In this document: one piece after another, positions 1 through 7,755 of the stretch | Numbering within the stretch: position 1 is the first letter of the stretch | Layout: each line of letters opens with the position of its first letter | Origin: Clostridia bacterium | Lineage (GTDB): Bacteria; Bacillota; Clostridia; Oscillospirales; CAG-272 | DNA: 13,709 nucleotides | Assembly: GCA_017559555.1 (NCBI GenBank) | Contig: JAFYRH010000223.1 | Coordinates: forward strand, 1 to 13,709 | Direction of reading: 5' to 3' | The notes under the pieces: generated by a model | What the model was told of the DNA's origin: nothing | The model's database searches: none | What the model saw: the letters and a program-made list of their open reading frames with translations, nothing else | Program-made: the position numbers and the translations under genes

Positions 1-2
1 CT

Positions 3-920
3 GTGGTTGCATTTGCGACCGCGGTCGCCTGTTGGTTTTTAGAAGCATCTCTTTTATGGGTCGCTCTCGCGGCTCTCATGGCGGCATCTGTAATAGCAGG
101 TGTGTTATTCTACTTTACCGCATTCCGCCCGTCAATCAAATCAAATGCACAACGCATTGACCGACTCGGTCTTGACGAGCGTGCAATCACCATGGTAGAG
201 TTCGCGGATGACGATTCTTACATCGCTCAAAAGCAAAGAGAAGATGCTCTTGAGAAAATGGCAACCGTCGAGCCGAAACAGTTAAAGATTCAGATCTCGA
301 CCTTGGCAATCCTCCTTTGTTGCCTCTCTCTCTTGCTGTTTGCAGGTATGGCAACGGTTGAGGAGCTTAGCACTCGTGGCATTTTGCCCACCGGTGCCGA
401 GGTGTGGCGTATGATATTCCCTCCCGAGCCGCTCCCCAAATACACGGTTCAATATGAAGCATCCAAGGGTGGTATTCTGATTGGTGAAAAAGAGCAGACC
501 GTTGAAAAGGGATCTTCCGGCGAAATGGTAATCGCCATTGCCGATGAAGGCTATGTCTTCCTGTGTTGGAGCGACGGCATACAGACTCCCTACCGCGTAG
601 ATGAAAACGTTCAGCGAAACATCAGCGTATCTGCGGTGTTTGCCCTGATGGATAACTTCAATGATGCGGGCGACGACCAAGACAAGCCAGACGACGTACC
701 CAGCGACGGCGAGGGAGATCAAGAAACCACCGATCCCAGTGCTCCCCCAACCAGTGGCGAAAAATACGTTGAGGTCAACCAAGTAATTGACGGTCAGACC
801 TACTACCGCGACGTTATCGGTGAATACTATCAACAGGCTTTGGAATATTTGAAAAACGATGAAAATATTCCCGACCACATTCGCAAAATCATCGAACGTT
901 ACTATTCCACAATTCAGTAA
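3..920 (+). CDS. Membrane protein with extracytoplasmic InlB-like domain, 5'-truncated
   Basis: The reading frame runs in from the left edge, so the true start is probably upstream; the GTG at 3 is only the first possible codon. In the visible 305 residues, 1-41 are hydrophobic (the end of one membrane helix and a second at about 17-40). Residues 42-96 are a charged, probably cytoplasmic stretch containing IDRLGLDER and QREDALEKM, a layout reminiscent of the N-terminal part of DUF4175-like proteins found beside MoxR genes; that resemblance is from memory. A further helix lies at about 98-116. Residues 148-215 resemble a divergent InlB B-repeat (GYVFLCWSDG, then a VSAVF strand). An acidic Asp/Pro/Glu linker (217-250) precedes a Tyr-rich helical C-terminus. 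The positive-inside rule puts everything after residue 117 outside the cell. It lies 49 bp upstream of the MoxR start and is probably co-transcribed with it. Exact function unknown. Confidence 0.75.
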   Translation: MVAFATAVACWFLEASLLWVALAALMAASVIAGVLFYFTAFRPSIKSNAQRIDRLGLDERAITMVEFADDDSYIAQKQREDALEKMATVEPKQLKIQISTLAILLCCLSLLLFAGMATVEELSTRGILPTGAEVWRMIFPPEPLPKYTVQYEASKGGILIGEKEQTVEKGSSGEMVIAIADEGYVFLCWSDGIQTPYRVDENVQRNISVSAVFALMDNFNDAGDDQDKPDDVPSDGEGDQETTDPSAPPTSGEKYVEVNQVIDGQTYYRDVIGEYYQQALEYLKNDENIPDHIRKIIERYYSTIQ

Positions 921-951
921 TAAAAAATAAAAATAAAATATAAAATGCAAA

Positions 952-957
952 GTGAGG
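952..957 (+). promoter_or_regulatory. Ribosome binding site deciding the MoxR start
   Basis: GTGAGG lies 12 bases before the ATG at 970 and is the only SD-like sequence nearby. The in-frame GTG at 952 is itself part of this site and is preceded only by A/T-rich sequence, so the ATG at 970 is the better start. The spacing is longer than usual, which leaves some doubt. Confidence 0.5.
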
Positions 958-969
958 CAAAGTAAGCTC

Positions 970-2064
970 ATGATTACAGAACAAAATCTTGAAAAGTTTA
1001 GAGTACAGTGTGAGAACATCTTCACGCAGATCGGCCGTGACGTTATCGGTCAAAAAGAAGTTATCGAAGGCGCGGTTATCGCTATGATCGCAGGCGGTAA
1101 CGTTCTCTTGGAAGGTGTACCCGGTGTAGGTAAAACCCGTTTGGTACGTTCCCTTGGTCGTGTATTTGACCTCCCCTTCTCCAGAATTCAGTTCACTCCC
1201 GACTTGATGCCCGCAGACGTTACGGGTACCAACATCATCGTTAAGGGCGAAGACGGCAACTCTACTTTCGAGTTCCAACCCGGTCCTATCTTCTCCAACA
1301 TCATCCTCGCGGACGAAATTAACCGTGCAACTCCTAAAACGCAGTCTGCACTTCTCGAGGCAATGCAGGAGCACACCGTTACCGTAATGGGCGTTTCCAG
1401 AAAGCTCGAAGAGCCCTTCTTCGTTTTGGCAACCCAAAACCCTGTTGAGCAAGACGGTACATATCCTCTGCCCGAGGCGCAAATGGACCGTTTCATGTTT
1501 AAGATCATCGTTAAGAATCCTTCTCTCGATGAGCTGATGGACATCGTTAACATGACTCAAAAGACCATGGCAGAGGTTGCAGACGCTGCTTGTAACGGCG
1601 CTGACCTTCTTGAAATGCGCAAGACCGCAAATGCTATTCCCGTAGCTACCGAGGTTATGAGATATGCAATGATGCTCTGCTCCGCTACTCACCCCGATAG
1701 CGAATGCGCATCCGAAGCTGCTAAAAAGTACGTTCGTCTCGGTGCTTCTCCCCGTGCAGGTCAGGCTCTCATTTCCGCTGCTAAGGTAAAGGCTCTCATG
1801 AACGGACGTTACAACGTTTCCTATAGCGATATCAACGAACTCGCATACCCTGTTCTCCGCCACAGAATGAAGCTCACCTTTGAAGCTGTTGCAGAGCGCG
1901 TAAGTGCAGACGAAATCATTAAGATGATTATTGACGAGCTCGTTGAAAAGAATAAAATCAAGGACGTAAAGTCCGCAGCTCCCGTTGTTACCGAAACCAC
2001 TGTGGAATCCAATGCTGCAGACGAGGGCGAAAACAAAAAGCGCAAATTGTTTGGGAGAAAGTAA
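970..2064 (+). CDS. MoxR-family AAA+ ATPase
   Basis: A 364-residue cytoplasmic AAA+ ATPase of the MoxR family. Known members act with VWA-domain partners as chaperone-like machines for protein complex or cofactor maturation. Visible motifs, numbered from the ATG at 970: Walker A GVPGVGKT (49-56), Walker B LADEINR (Asp115, Glu116), sensor-1 ATQNP (154-158) followed by the family-typical EQDGTYPLPEAQMDRF stretch, and a sensor-2 GASPRAG (about 258-264). All catalytic positions look intact and the length is near the family norm. The last ~35 residues form a low-complexity tail that ends very basic (KKRKLFGRK), unusual for a compact MoxR. An in-frame GTG at 952 would add six residues. The next gene starts 4 bp after the stop and encodes DUF58, the classic MoxR partner. 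The family call is secure; the substrate is unknown. Confidence 0.95.
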   Translation: MITEQNLEKFRVQCENIFTQIGRDVIGQKEVIEGAVIAMIAGGNVLLEGVPGVGKTRLVRSLGRVFDLPFSRIQFTPDLMPADVTGTNIIVKGEDGNSTFEFQPGPIFSNIILADEINRATPKTQSALLEAMQEHTVTVMGVSRKLEEPFFVLATQNPVEQDGTYPLPEAQMDRFMFKIIVKNPSLDELMDIVNMTQKTMAEVADAACNGADLLEMRKTANAIPVATEVMRYAMMLCSATHPDSECASEAAKKYVRLGASPRAGQALISAAKVKALMNGRYNVSYSDINELAYPVLRHRMKLTFEAVAERVSADEIIKMIIDELVEKNKIKDVKSAAPVVTETTVESNAADEGENKKRKLFGRK

Positions 2065-2068
2065 TTAA

Positions 2069-2968
2069 ATGAAAGGCTCTTATTTAAACGACGAATTTTT
2101 CAGTCGTTTGGAGACCTTGTCACTGGAGATGCGAGCAGATCTTGCAGGCTTCTTCGGCGGTAAGCACCTTGTAAAGACTTACGGTCAAACGGTTGAGTTT
2201 GCCGATTACCGTGAGTATGCTTTGGGTGATGATATCCGCCGTATCGACTGGAATTTGTATAGCCGCTTTGAGAAATTCTTCTTAAAGCTCTTTACAGACG
2301 AAAGACAGATGCACACGCAAATCTTTATTGACTGCTCGGCTTCGATGGGAAAGGACAATCCGCAGAAGGCGGCATTCACCGTTGGAATCGCTGCAGCTCT
2401 CGGATACCTCTCAGTACACAATATGGACAAGGTGTCCTATAAACTGATAAAAGGCAATAAAGCCGAAGACCCATTTGGCACAATCGTTGGCAAACGCGCC
2501 TTCTTTAGTGCTATGACGGGACTTGAAAATCTCACCTTTGACGGTGAGAGCGACATTGATGCTGCTGTTGTCGGTTGTGAAAATACAGGAAATAACGACG
2601 GTCTTACCCTCATCATTTCCGACTTCTTTACCGATAGCGATTGGCGTCGCGCCGTAGATTATCTTTCATATAAAAAGCGTCAGGTTCTGCTCATTCAGGT
2701 TATGACTCCCGAGGAGAGAGACCCTACTTATAGCGGCCGTGTGAATTTGATCGACTCTGAGTCCGAAGATCTCACAGACACCAAAAATATGAAGATGAAC
2801 ATTGATATGAGCGCGCAAATGGCTTATGAGGAAGCACTGAAGGATCTTGAAAAGGATCTTTACGAGTTCTGTGTTTCTCGTGGCGCCACCTTCATTACCA
2901 TTCCGACGGATCAACCCATTGAGAAGGTATTGTTTAAAGAATTGTTAAAGGTAGGTATTGTAGAATGA
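2069..2968 (+). CDS. DUF58 domain protein (VWA-like MoxR partner)
   Basis: A 299-residue soluble protein without evident membrane helices. It carries the DUF58 signature at residues 43-79: EFADYREYALGDDIRRIDW followed by SRFEKFFLKLFTDER. A VWA-like beta strand then ends in DCSASMG (88-94), matching the DxSxS metal-binding motif, and a later strand LIISDFF supplies the usual second acidic position. DUF58 proteins are almost always encoded directly after moxR and are thought to work with the ATPase; their biochemical role is poorly defined. The SD sequence (GGGAG, 2053-2057) lies inside the end of the MoxR gene. The stop overlaps the next start as ATGA (2965-2968), suggesting translational coupling. 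The family assignment is secure; the specific function is not known. Confidence 0.93.
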   Translation: MKGSYLNDEFFSRLETLSLEMRADLAGFFGGKHLVKTYGQTVEFADYREYALGDDIRRIDWNLYSRFEKFFLKLFTDERQMHTQIFIDCSASMGKDNPQKAAFTVGIAAALGYLSVHNMDKVSYKLIKGNKAEDPFGTIVGKRAFFSAMTGLENLTFDGESDIDAAVVGCENTGNNDGLTLIISDFFTDSDWRRAVDYLSYKKRQVLLIQVMTPEERDPTYSGRVNLIDSESEDLTDTKNMKMNIDMSAQMAYEEALKDLEKDLYEFCVSRGATFITIPTDQPIEKVLFKELLKVGIVE

Positions 2969-4938
2969 ATTGGCTAACCCCCTTAGGATTTTTGGGCTTT
3001 ATCGGTTTGCTGATTCTCCTCTTGATCTACATACTGAAACCCAACTATCAAAACAAACAGGTTTCCACAACCTACGTGTGGAGACTCAGTCTTAAGTACC
3101 GCAAGAAGAAAATTCCGATCAGCAAATTACGTAACATCCTTTTGATCATTTGTCAAGTGCTCATCGTTTGCACCTGTGCATTTATGCTCGCGCAACCCTT
3201 TATTGCAGGCGAGGACAAACACTCCGCAAATGAAAAGATTATCGTAATTGATGCATCCGGTAGCATGCTCGCCCAGGTTGGCGGCGAAACACGCTTTGAG
3301 CGTGCGATAGACCAAGCAAAGGATTTGATTGACGAGACCTTTGATAAGGGTAGCGTTGTATCGGTCATTCTTGCAGGCAAAGAGGCAACCTTCATCCGCC
3401 AACGCGCAACCGCAGATATGCGCGACACTCTTAAGAGAGAAATGGATGCACTCATCGATCCCAATGATTTCAAATGCACCTACGGTAATGCAGATATCGA
3501 CGGCTCGATGACGTTGGCAGAATCTGTGCTTGAAGCAAATGCAAAGGCAGAGGTTGTGCTTTTCACAGGTACAACTTATATCAACGACGGCAAGGTTAAC
3601 GTGCGTTACGTATCCGACCCCGGTGAAAAGAACGTATCCATCGCGAACGTTCAAGCTATCCGTGAGGAAAACTATTACCGCATCGAAGTGGATATGTTCT
3701 CCTACGGTCAAAACTATTCCGGTGTACTGAACGTACAAATTACAGGTGCACAAGGTACTTACGGCGTGGGCGACTCTACGCAAAGTTTGAATAATGAGAC
3801 AATCACTATCCCCTGCTCTGTAGACTTGATCAAAGGCGAACGCACCAAGGTTCGCTTAGGCATTAAAGCCTCCTATAACGTCGGCGAGTTGCAGATTTAT
3901 GCTTACGATAGCATCTACTGCTACATCGAAGAAAAAGACTCTCTTGCAATTGATAACGCCTTCTATCTGTACGGCGGAACACCGCAAAAACTGAAAATTC
4001 AGTATTACAGTACCCTGAACAACATTTTTATGAACTCTATGCTGCTCGACCTTCAGGACCTGCTGCGCGACGATTGGGATATTGATATCAAAACCATCAA
4101 GGATTCCGATAGCGCCATTGCAAACGGTTACGGTAAGGAAGGAGAAATCGAGTATGAAGGATACGATGTTTACATATTCGAGCATCGCATTCCCGATGAG
4201 TTGCCTACAGACGGTCTTGTAATACTGCTCTACCCCGATGAAGTTCCAAAATCCTTGGCACTTACACTGAGTCAACCCAAGCACCTTGGCGGTGACGGCA
4301 CTGTCTTTACAGCAGGCGAAAGTCACCCCATAATGGAGTACGTCAACGCTTCCAACATTCGTTCCACAAAATACAAAACCATTACTTCTTACGACAGTGG
4401 CTATACACCCCTGTTGTATGCAAACGGTGAACCTGTTGCGCTTGCGAAAAACGAAGCGGATTCAAAGGTTTTGATACTGACCTTTAACTTCCATTACTCC
4501 AACTTCCCCATCATTCCCGAATTCCCAACATTTATGTTAAACACGTTGAATTACTTTATCCCCACAACGTTCGATAAAAATATCTACAACTTGTACGATA
4601 AGGTTGTTCTGAACTCCAGAAGCGAGCTGATGACCGTAGCAGGTCCCGCCTTTGCAGAAACTCTTGAGTTCGAAACCACTCCCGTTGAAATTTACGTGGA
4701 TGCCCCCGGTAGCTATACGGTTACGCAAACACCTATTTCCGGCAACAAAATTGTAGATAGATTTTCCGTTGTCATTCCCGAAGAACAGTGTGACATCACC
4801 CGCACGGTAGATACACTGACAAATCCCTTCTACCCAACAATTATCGAGGATATTGATTTGGATTTGGTCATCTATTTTGCAATTGCTCTTGTAACACTCT
4901 TGTTCTGCGAGTGGTGGCTAAAATCACGTGATAATTAA
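2965..4938 (+). CDS. BatA-like membrane protein with extracytoplasmic VWA domain
   Basis: A 657-residue protein with the BatA/aerotolerance-type N-terminus: a helix at about 7-24, a very basic loop (25-56, including KYRKKK) and a second helix at about 57-76. A VWA domain follows, opening with IIVIDASGSM (metal-binding Asp96, Ser98, Ser100). About 400 residues of mixed, probably beta-rich sequence come next, then a C-terminal helix (about 634-651) with a short KSRDN tail. The basic loop and tail predict that the VWA and following regions are outside the cell. The strand that usually ends TDG in VWA domains reads VVLFTGTTY, with Gly202 where the metal-coordinating Asp is expected, so the metal site may be altered. 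An SD (AAAGGTAGG, 2947-2955) lies within the DUF58 gene, and ATGA overlap suggests coupled translation. Family call is firm; the ligand or partner is unknown. Confidence 0.9.
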   Translation: MNWLTPLGFLGFIGLLILLLIYILKPNYQNKQVSTTYVWRLSLKYRKKKIPISKLRNILLIICQVLIVCTCAFMLAQPFIAGEDKHSANEKIIVIDASGSMLAQVGGETRFERAIDQAKDLIDETFDKGSVVSVILAGKEATFIRQRATADMRDTLKREMDALIDPNDFKCTYGNADIDGSMTLAESVLEANAKAEVVLFTGTTYINDGKVNVRYVSDPGEKNVSIANVQAIREENYYRIEVDMFSYGQNYSGVLNVQITGAQGTYGVGDSTQSLNNETITIPCSVDLIKGERTKVRLGIKASYNVGELQIYAYDSIYCYIEEKDSLAIDNAFYLYGGTPQKLKIQYYSTLNNIFMNSMLLDLQDLLRDDWDIDIKTIKDSDSAIANGYGKEGEIEYEGYDVYIFEHRIPDELPTDGLVILLYPDEVPKSLALTLSQPKHLGGDGTVFTAGESHPIMEYVNASNIRSTKYKTITSYDSGYTPLLYANGEPVALAKNEADSKVLILTFNFHYSNFPIIPEFPTFMLNTLNYFIPTTFDKNIYNLYDKVVLNSRSELMTVAGPAFAETLEFETTPVEIYVDAPGSYTVTQTPISGNKIVDRFSVVIPEEQCDITRTVDTLTNPFYPTIIEDIDLDLVIYFAIALVTLLFCEWWLKSRDN

Positions 4939-4952
4939 GAAGGAGTAGGTCT

Positions 4953-7673
4953 ATGTTAAATTTCAGAATTACTTTTGAACAGCCGTGGCTTTTGCTCCTT
5001 TTAATCCCTGCATTATTCTTTGGTGTACTCCCCTATTTCCGCAGCCCCAAAAAGTACCGTCGCACAAGAAACCGTATCGCATCGGTTATTCTGCACTGTA
5101 CCGCTCTTTCACTTGCTATTCTCGTTCTCGCGGGCATTACTTTCCAATACGATTTGCCCAACAAAGAAAACGAAGTTATTTTGCTTGTGGATAAATCGGA
5201 TTCCAACGAGAAATCCGACAGCTTGAAGGATGCTTTTGTAGAGGAAGTATTGAAAAATACGCAGTCGAACTTTAAAATAGGCGTTGTTACGTTTGGATAC
5301 GACCAAGTATATGCAGCTGCCTTGAACACAGACGCAAATGCAGTTTACCAAGAATATTTGCGCTCCTCCGACCCTGATACGTCAGGTACGGATTTTGAAG
5401 CAGCTATCCAATATGCTGCAAGCCTTTTTACAAAGCCTGAATCCGCTCGAATCGTTATTCTTTCCGACGGTGTGGAAACCGACGGTAATGCAAACGCGGT
5501 AATCCGTTCACTTGCTTCCACCGGCATTAAGCTGGATACCGTTCATTTCCCCGACGAAGAATCGAATGACATTCAAATTCTCGCGGTACACTACCCCGAT
5601 ACAACCATTCGCCACGGTGAGACGTTTGAGGTTACGCTCGATGTAAAGAGCACATTTTCGGGTCTGGCTACGCTTTCTATGTTTGATGATGCCACACAGA
5701 TTGGTGAATCGTTAGAGGTTAACCTTGCGCGCGGCACACAACAAATCGTTATGGAAGCAATTCTTCCCATTCCCGGTCTTCACAAGCTCACATTTGAAGT
5801 AGAGTGCACCGATGACTTGGATGTTAGAAACAACGTATACAACTCCCACCTTTATATCGAAGTCTTTGACAAGCTTTTGATTATCGAAAGCATTGCGGGA
5901 GAATCGAATAGCATTTGCGAAATTCTTAACGGCAAAAAAATCACGGTTGTAAACGCTTATGACAATGACAATATGCCGAAAACACTTGAGGATCTTCGCA
6001 AGTATGACGAAATCATTATGGTCAACGTAGCAAACTCTGATCTGCCCGACGGATTTGACCAGATTTTGTACCGTTACGTAAAGGACATTGGCGGCGGCTT
6101 GTTTACCGTGTGCGGTAATAAGGACGACGGCAACCCCAACGATGATCTCTTTGAGGCAAACGCTTTTACCGAAGCGGATATGGGCAATTCGCTCTATCAA
6201 GAGCTGCTCCCCGTTGAGATTATAGAGTACACTCCCCCTGCTGCTGTTATCATCATCATTGATACCTCGGGCTCTATGTACAACCCCAACGTTCCTTACG
6301 AAACAACCAAGCTCTATGCCGCTCAACAAGGCGCTCTGACTTGCTTGAATGCTTTAACCGACCGTGACTGGGTTGGTGTTATGACCTTTGCAGATCAATC
6401 TGCGCAGGCCCTTGAGCTTACTCCCCGTACTGACCGTATCAAGATTGAAAATGCTATCAATAACCTTCCCAAAAATGGCGGTAATACAAAATTCACTCAC
6501 GCCATCAACGATGCGGGTGATGCGCTGATAGCACTTTCTGCAGTAGAAAAACGTCACATCATTCTCGTAACCGACGGTCAACCGCAAGACAGCGAGGAAG
6601 ACTATGGTGCAGCTATGAAAAAGAATGCCGACAGAGGTATTACCATGTCTATCGTTGGTATCGAAGCAGATGGTTACGAAAAGCAAATGAAGTTTGCACT
6701 TCAATATTATGCAGGTATGCCGGAAAGCCATTTCCACAACGCGAAAAACTTGAGCAGCGTAGGAACTGCTATGCGTGATGACTTGGATCTTCCCGAAATT
6801 ACATCTGTTAACTACGAGCCGTTCGTTCCCACCATTAAGGACGACACCAGCAGCGTAGTTGACGGTATCGACCCTACCACCATCCCCCGCCTTGACGGTT
6901 TTTACGGAACCAAGCTCAAAGCGGATGCAACCGAGGTTCTCGGCGGTGAATTTGTTCCGATTTACGCACAGTGGAAATTTGGTAAAGGTACGGTTGGTAG
7001 CTTCCTGTGTGACCTGAACGGAACGTGGTCCTCTGAATTTATTGAAAGCGAAACCGGTCAGGAGCTGATCATTAACATGGTCGAGGCTCTCTACCCCACC
7101 GAAAACATTCAAGTTCCTTCTGTTCGACTCACTCTCAAAGAGCACAATTATCGCTCTGAGTTGAATATATTTGCCGATGCCGACCCAACCGACACAGTAT
7201 TCGTTGAGATTATCTCTCGCTTCAATGCGGATATACCTACCCAGGTACTCTATCCTGCTTCCGGAGCAGATTTCGGCAAGGTAGATATTGAAATCAAAAC
7301 TCCCGGCGTTTACGAGATTCGCGTTATTCGTCAGGATAATGAGGGCAATCTCTTAGCACAACACAGCATTTATAAGTCATTCTCTTATTCTGCTGAATAC
7401 AACATCTTAAGCGATACTACAACTTACGCCCAAAAGTTTGCCGCTATTTCGGAGGCGGGCGAGGGTGTGGTTTTGACAGAGCCTCGAGAGGTATTCGAAA
7501 ACGTAGTGAAATACTTGCACAAAGTTATTGATCCTCGCATTGTATTGATCATCATTGCGCTTGTAGTATTCCTTATGGATATTGCAGTTCGCAAGTTCAA
7601 GTTCAAATGGCCTCACGAAATCATGCGCGACATTTCCGAGAAAAAAGCGCAACAAAAAGCAAAAAAGGGGTAA
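4953..7673 (+). CDS. Membrane protein with two VWA domains and a glutamine-amidotransferase-like fold
   Basis: A 906-residue protein. Two N-terminal helices (about 11-28 and 42-64) flank a basic loop (KKYRRTRNR). VWA domain 1 starts at about 75 with LLVDKSDS (Asp80, Ser82, Ser84), and its later strand ILSDG keeps the acidic residue. An all-beta spacer follows, then an amidotransferase-like region from about 300 (KLLIIES; GGGLFTVCGN near 387). VWA domain 2 opens with IIIIDTSGSM (437-442) and continues with VGVMTFAD and IILVTDGQ. After it, sequence typical of the end of the amidotransferase-like fold resumes (YAQWKFGKGTVGSFLCDL), so VWA 2 appears inserted in that fold. A C-terminal helix (about 862-880) precedes a basic tail. 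Topology puts the VWA domains outside. SD AAGGAG (4940-4945) is 7 bases before the ATG, and the gene starts 14 bp after the BatA-like gene. Probably a structural or scaffold partner of the MoxR unit; enzymatic amidotransferase activity is not implied. Confidence 0.9.
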   Translation: MLNFRITFEQPWLLLLLIPALFFGVLPYFRSPKKYRRTRNRIASVILHCTALSLAILVLAGITFQYDLPNKENEVILLVDKSDSNEKSDSLKDAFVEEVLKNTQSNFKIGVVTFGYDQVYAAALNTDANAVYQEYLRSSDPDTSGTDFEAAIQYAASLFTKPESARIVILSDGVETDGNANAVIRSLASTGIKLDTVHFPDEESNDIQILAVHYPDTTIRHGETFEVTLDVKSTFSGLATLSMFDDATQIGESLEVNLARGTQQIVMEAILPIPGLHKLTFEVECTDDLDVRNNVYNSHLYIEVFDKLLIIESIAGESNSICEILNGKKITVVNAYDNDNMPKTLEDLRKYDEIIMVNVANSDLPDGFDQILYRYVKDIGGGLFTVCGNKDDGNPNDDLFEANAFTEADMGNSLYQELLPVEIIEYTPPAAVIIIIDTSGSMYNPNVPYETTKLYAAQQGALTCLNALTDRDWVGVMTFADQSAQALELTPRTDRIKIENAINNLPKNGGNTKFTHAINDAGDALIALSAVEKRHIILVTDGQPQDSEEDYGAAMKKNADRGITMSIVGIEADGYEKQMKFALQYYAGMPESHFHNAKNLSSVGTAMRDDLDLPEITSVNYEPFVPTIKDDTSSVVDGIDPTTIPRLDGFYGTKLKADATEVLGGEFVPIYAQWKFGKGTVGSFLCDLNGTWSSEFIESETGQELIINMVEALYPTENIQVPSVRLTLKEHNYRSELNIFADADPTDTVFVEIISRFNADIPTQVLYPASGADFGKVDIEIKTPGVYEIRVIRQDNEGNLLAQHSIYKSFSYSAEYNILSDTTTYAQKFAAISEAGEGVVLTEPREVFENVVKYLHKVIDPRIVLIIIALVVFLMDIAVRKFKFKWPHEIMRDISEKKAQQKAKKG

Positions 7674-7681
7674 AGCTTTTT

Positions 7682-7717
7682 CACGGGTAGGTTCATCTTA
7701 CCCGTGCCCCGCTTTTT
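7682..7717 (+). terminator. Rho-independent terminator of the MoxR/VWA unit
   Basis: CACGGGTA (7682-7689) pairs perfectly with TACCCGTG (7699-7706) around a 9-base loop, followed by CCCCG and CTTTTT. The CCCC can additionally pair with the GGGG at 7667-7670 at the end of the upstream gene, which would lengthen the stem. It sits 9 bp after the stop codon. Confidence 0.8.
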
Positions 7718-7730
7718 CAAACAAATCAAA

Positions 7731-7750
7731 CTCCTCATAGTCCAAGGAGG
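7731..7750 (+). promoter_or_regulatory. Strong ribosome binding site with a possible masking hairpin
   Basis: AAGGAGG (7744-7750) is an almost ideal SD, 5 bases before the ATG at 7756, and fixes that start. Just upstream, CTCCT (7731-7735) is complementary to AGGAG (7745-7749) with a 9-base loop, so a small hairpin could cover the site. I see no convincing promoter hexamers between the terminator and this site. Confidence 0.55.
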
Positions 7751-7755
7751 ACATA

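Noticed and set aside
939..965. TATAAA-like box and a six-codon frame (ATG 945 to TAA 965) before the MoxR start.
   Set aside because: The spacer is simple A/T-rich sequence, no -35 box is visible, and the mini-frame has no SD of its own.
889..1863. 324-codon open frame on the - strand opposite the MoxR gene.
   Set aside because: It lies opposite intact AAA+ motifs, its product resembles no family, and it has no convincing ribosome binding site. It is a shadow of the MoxR gene.
7714..7741. Weak promoter-like pair (TTTTCA and CATAGT, 16 bp apart) before the leucine-rich-repeat gene.
   Set aside because: Both hexamers match consensus poorly and the first overlaps the terminator T-tract. A promoter for this unit is likely but cannot be placed.
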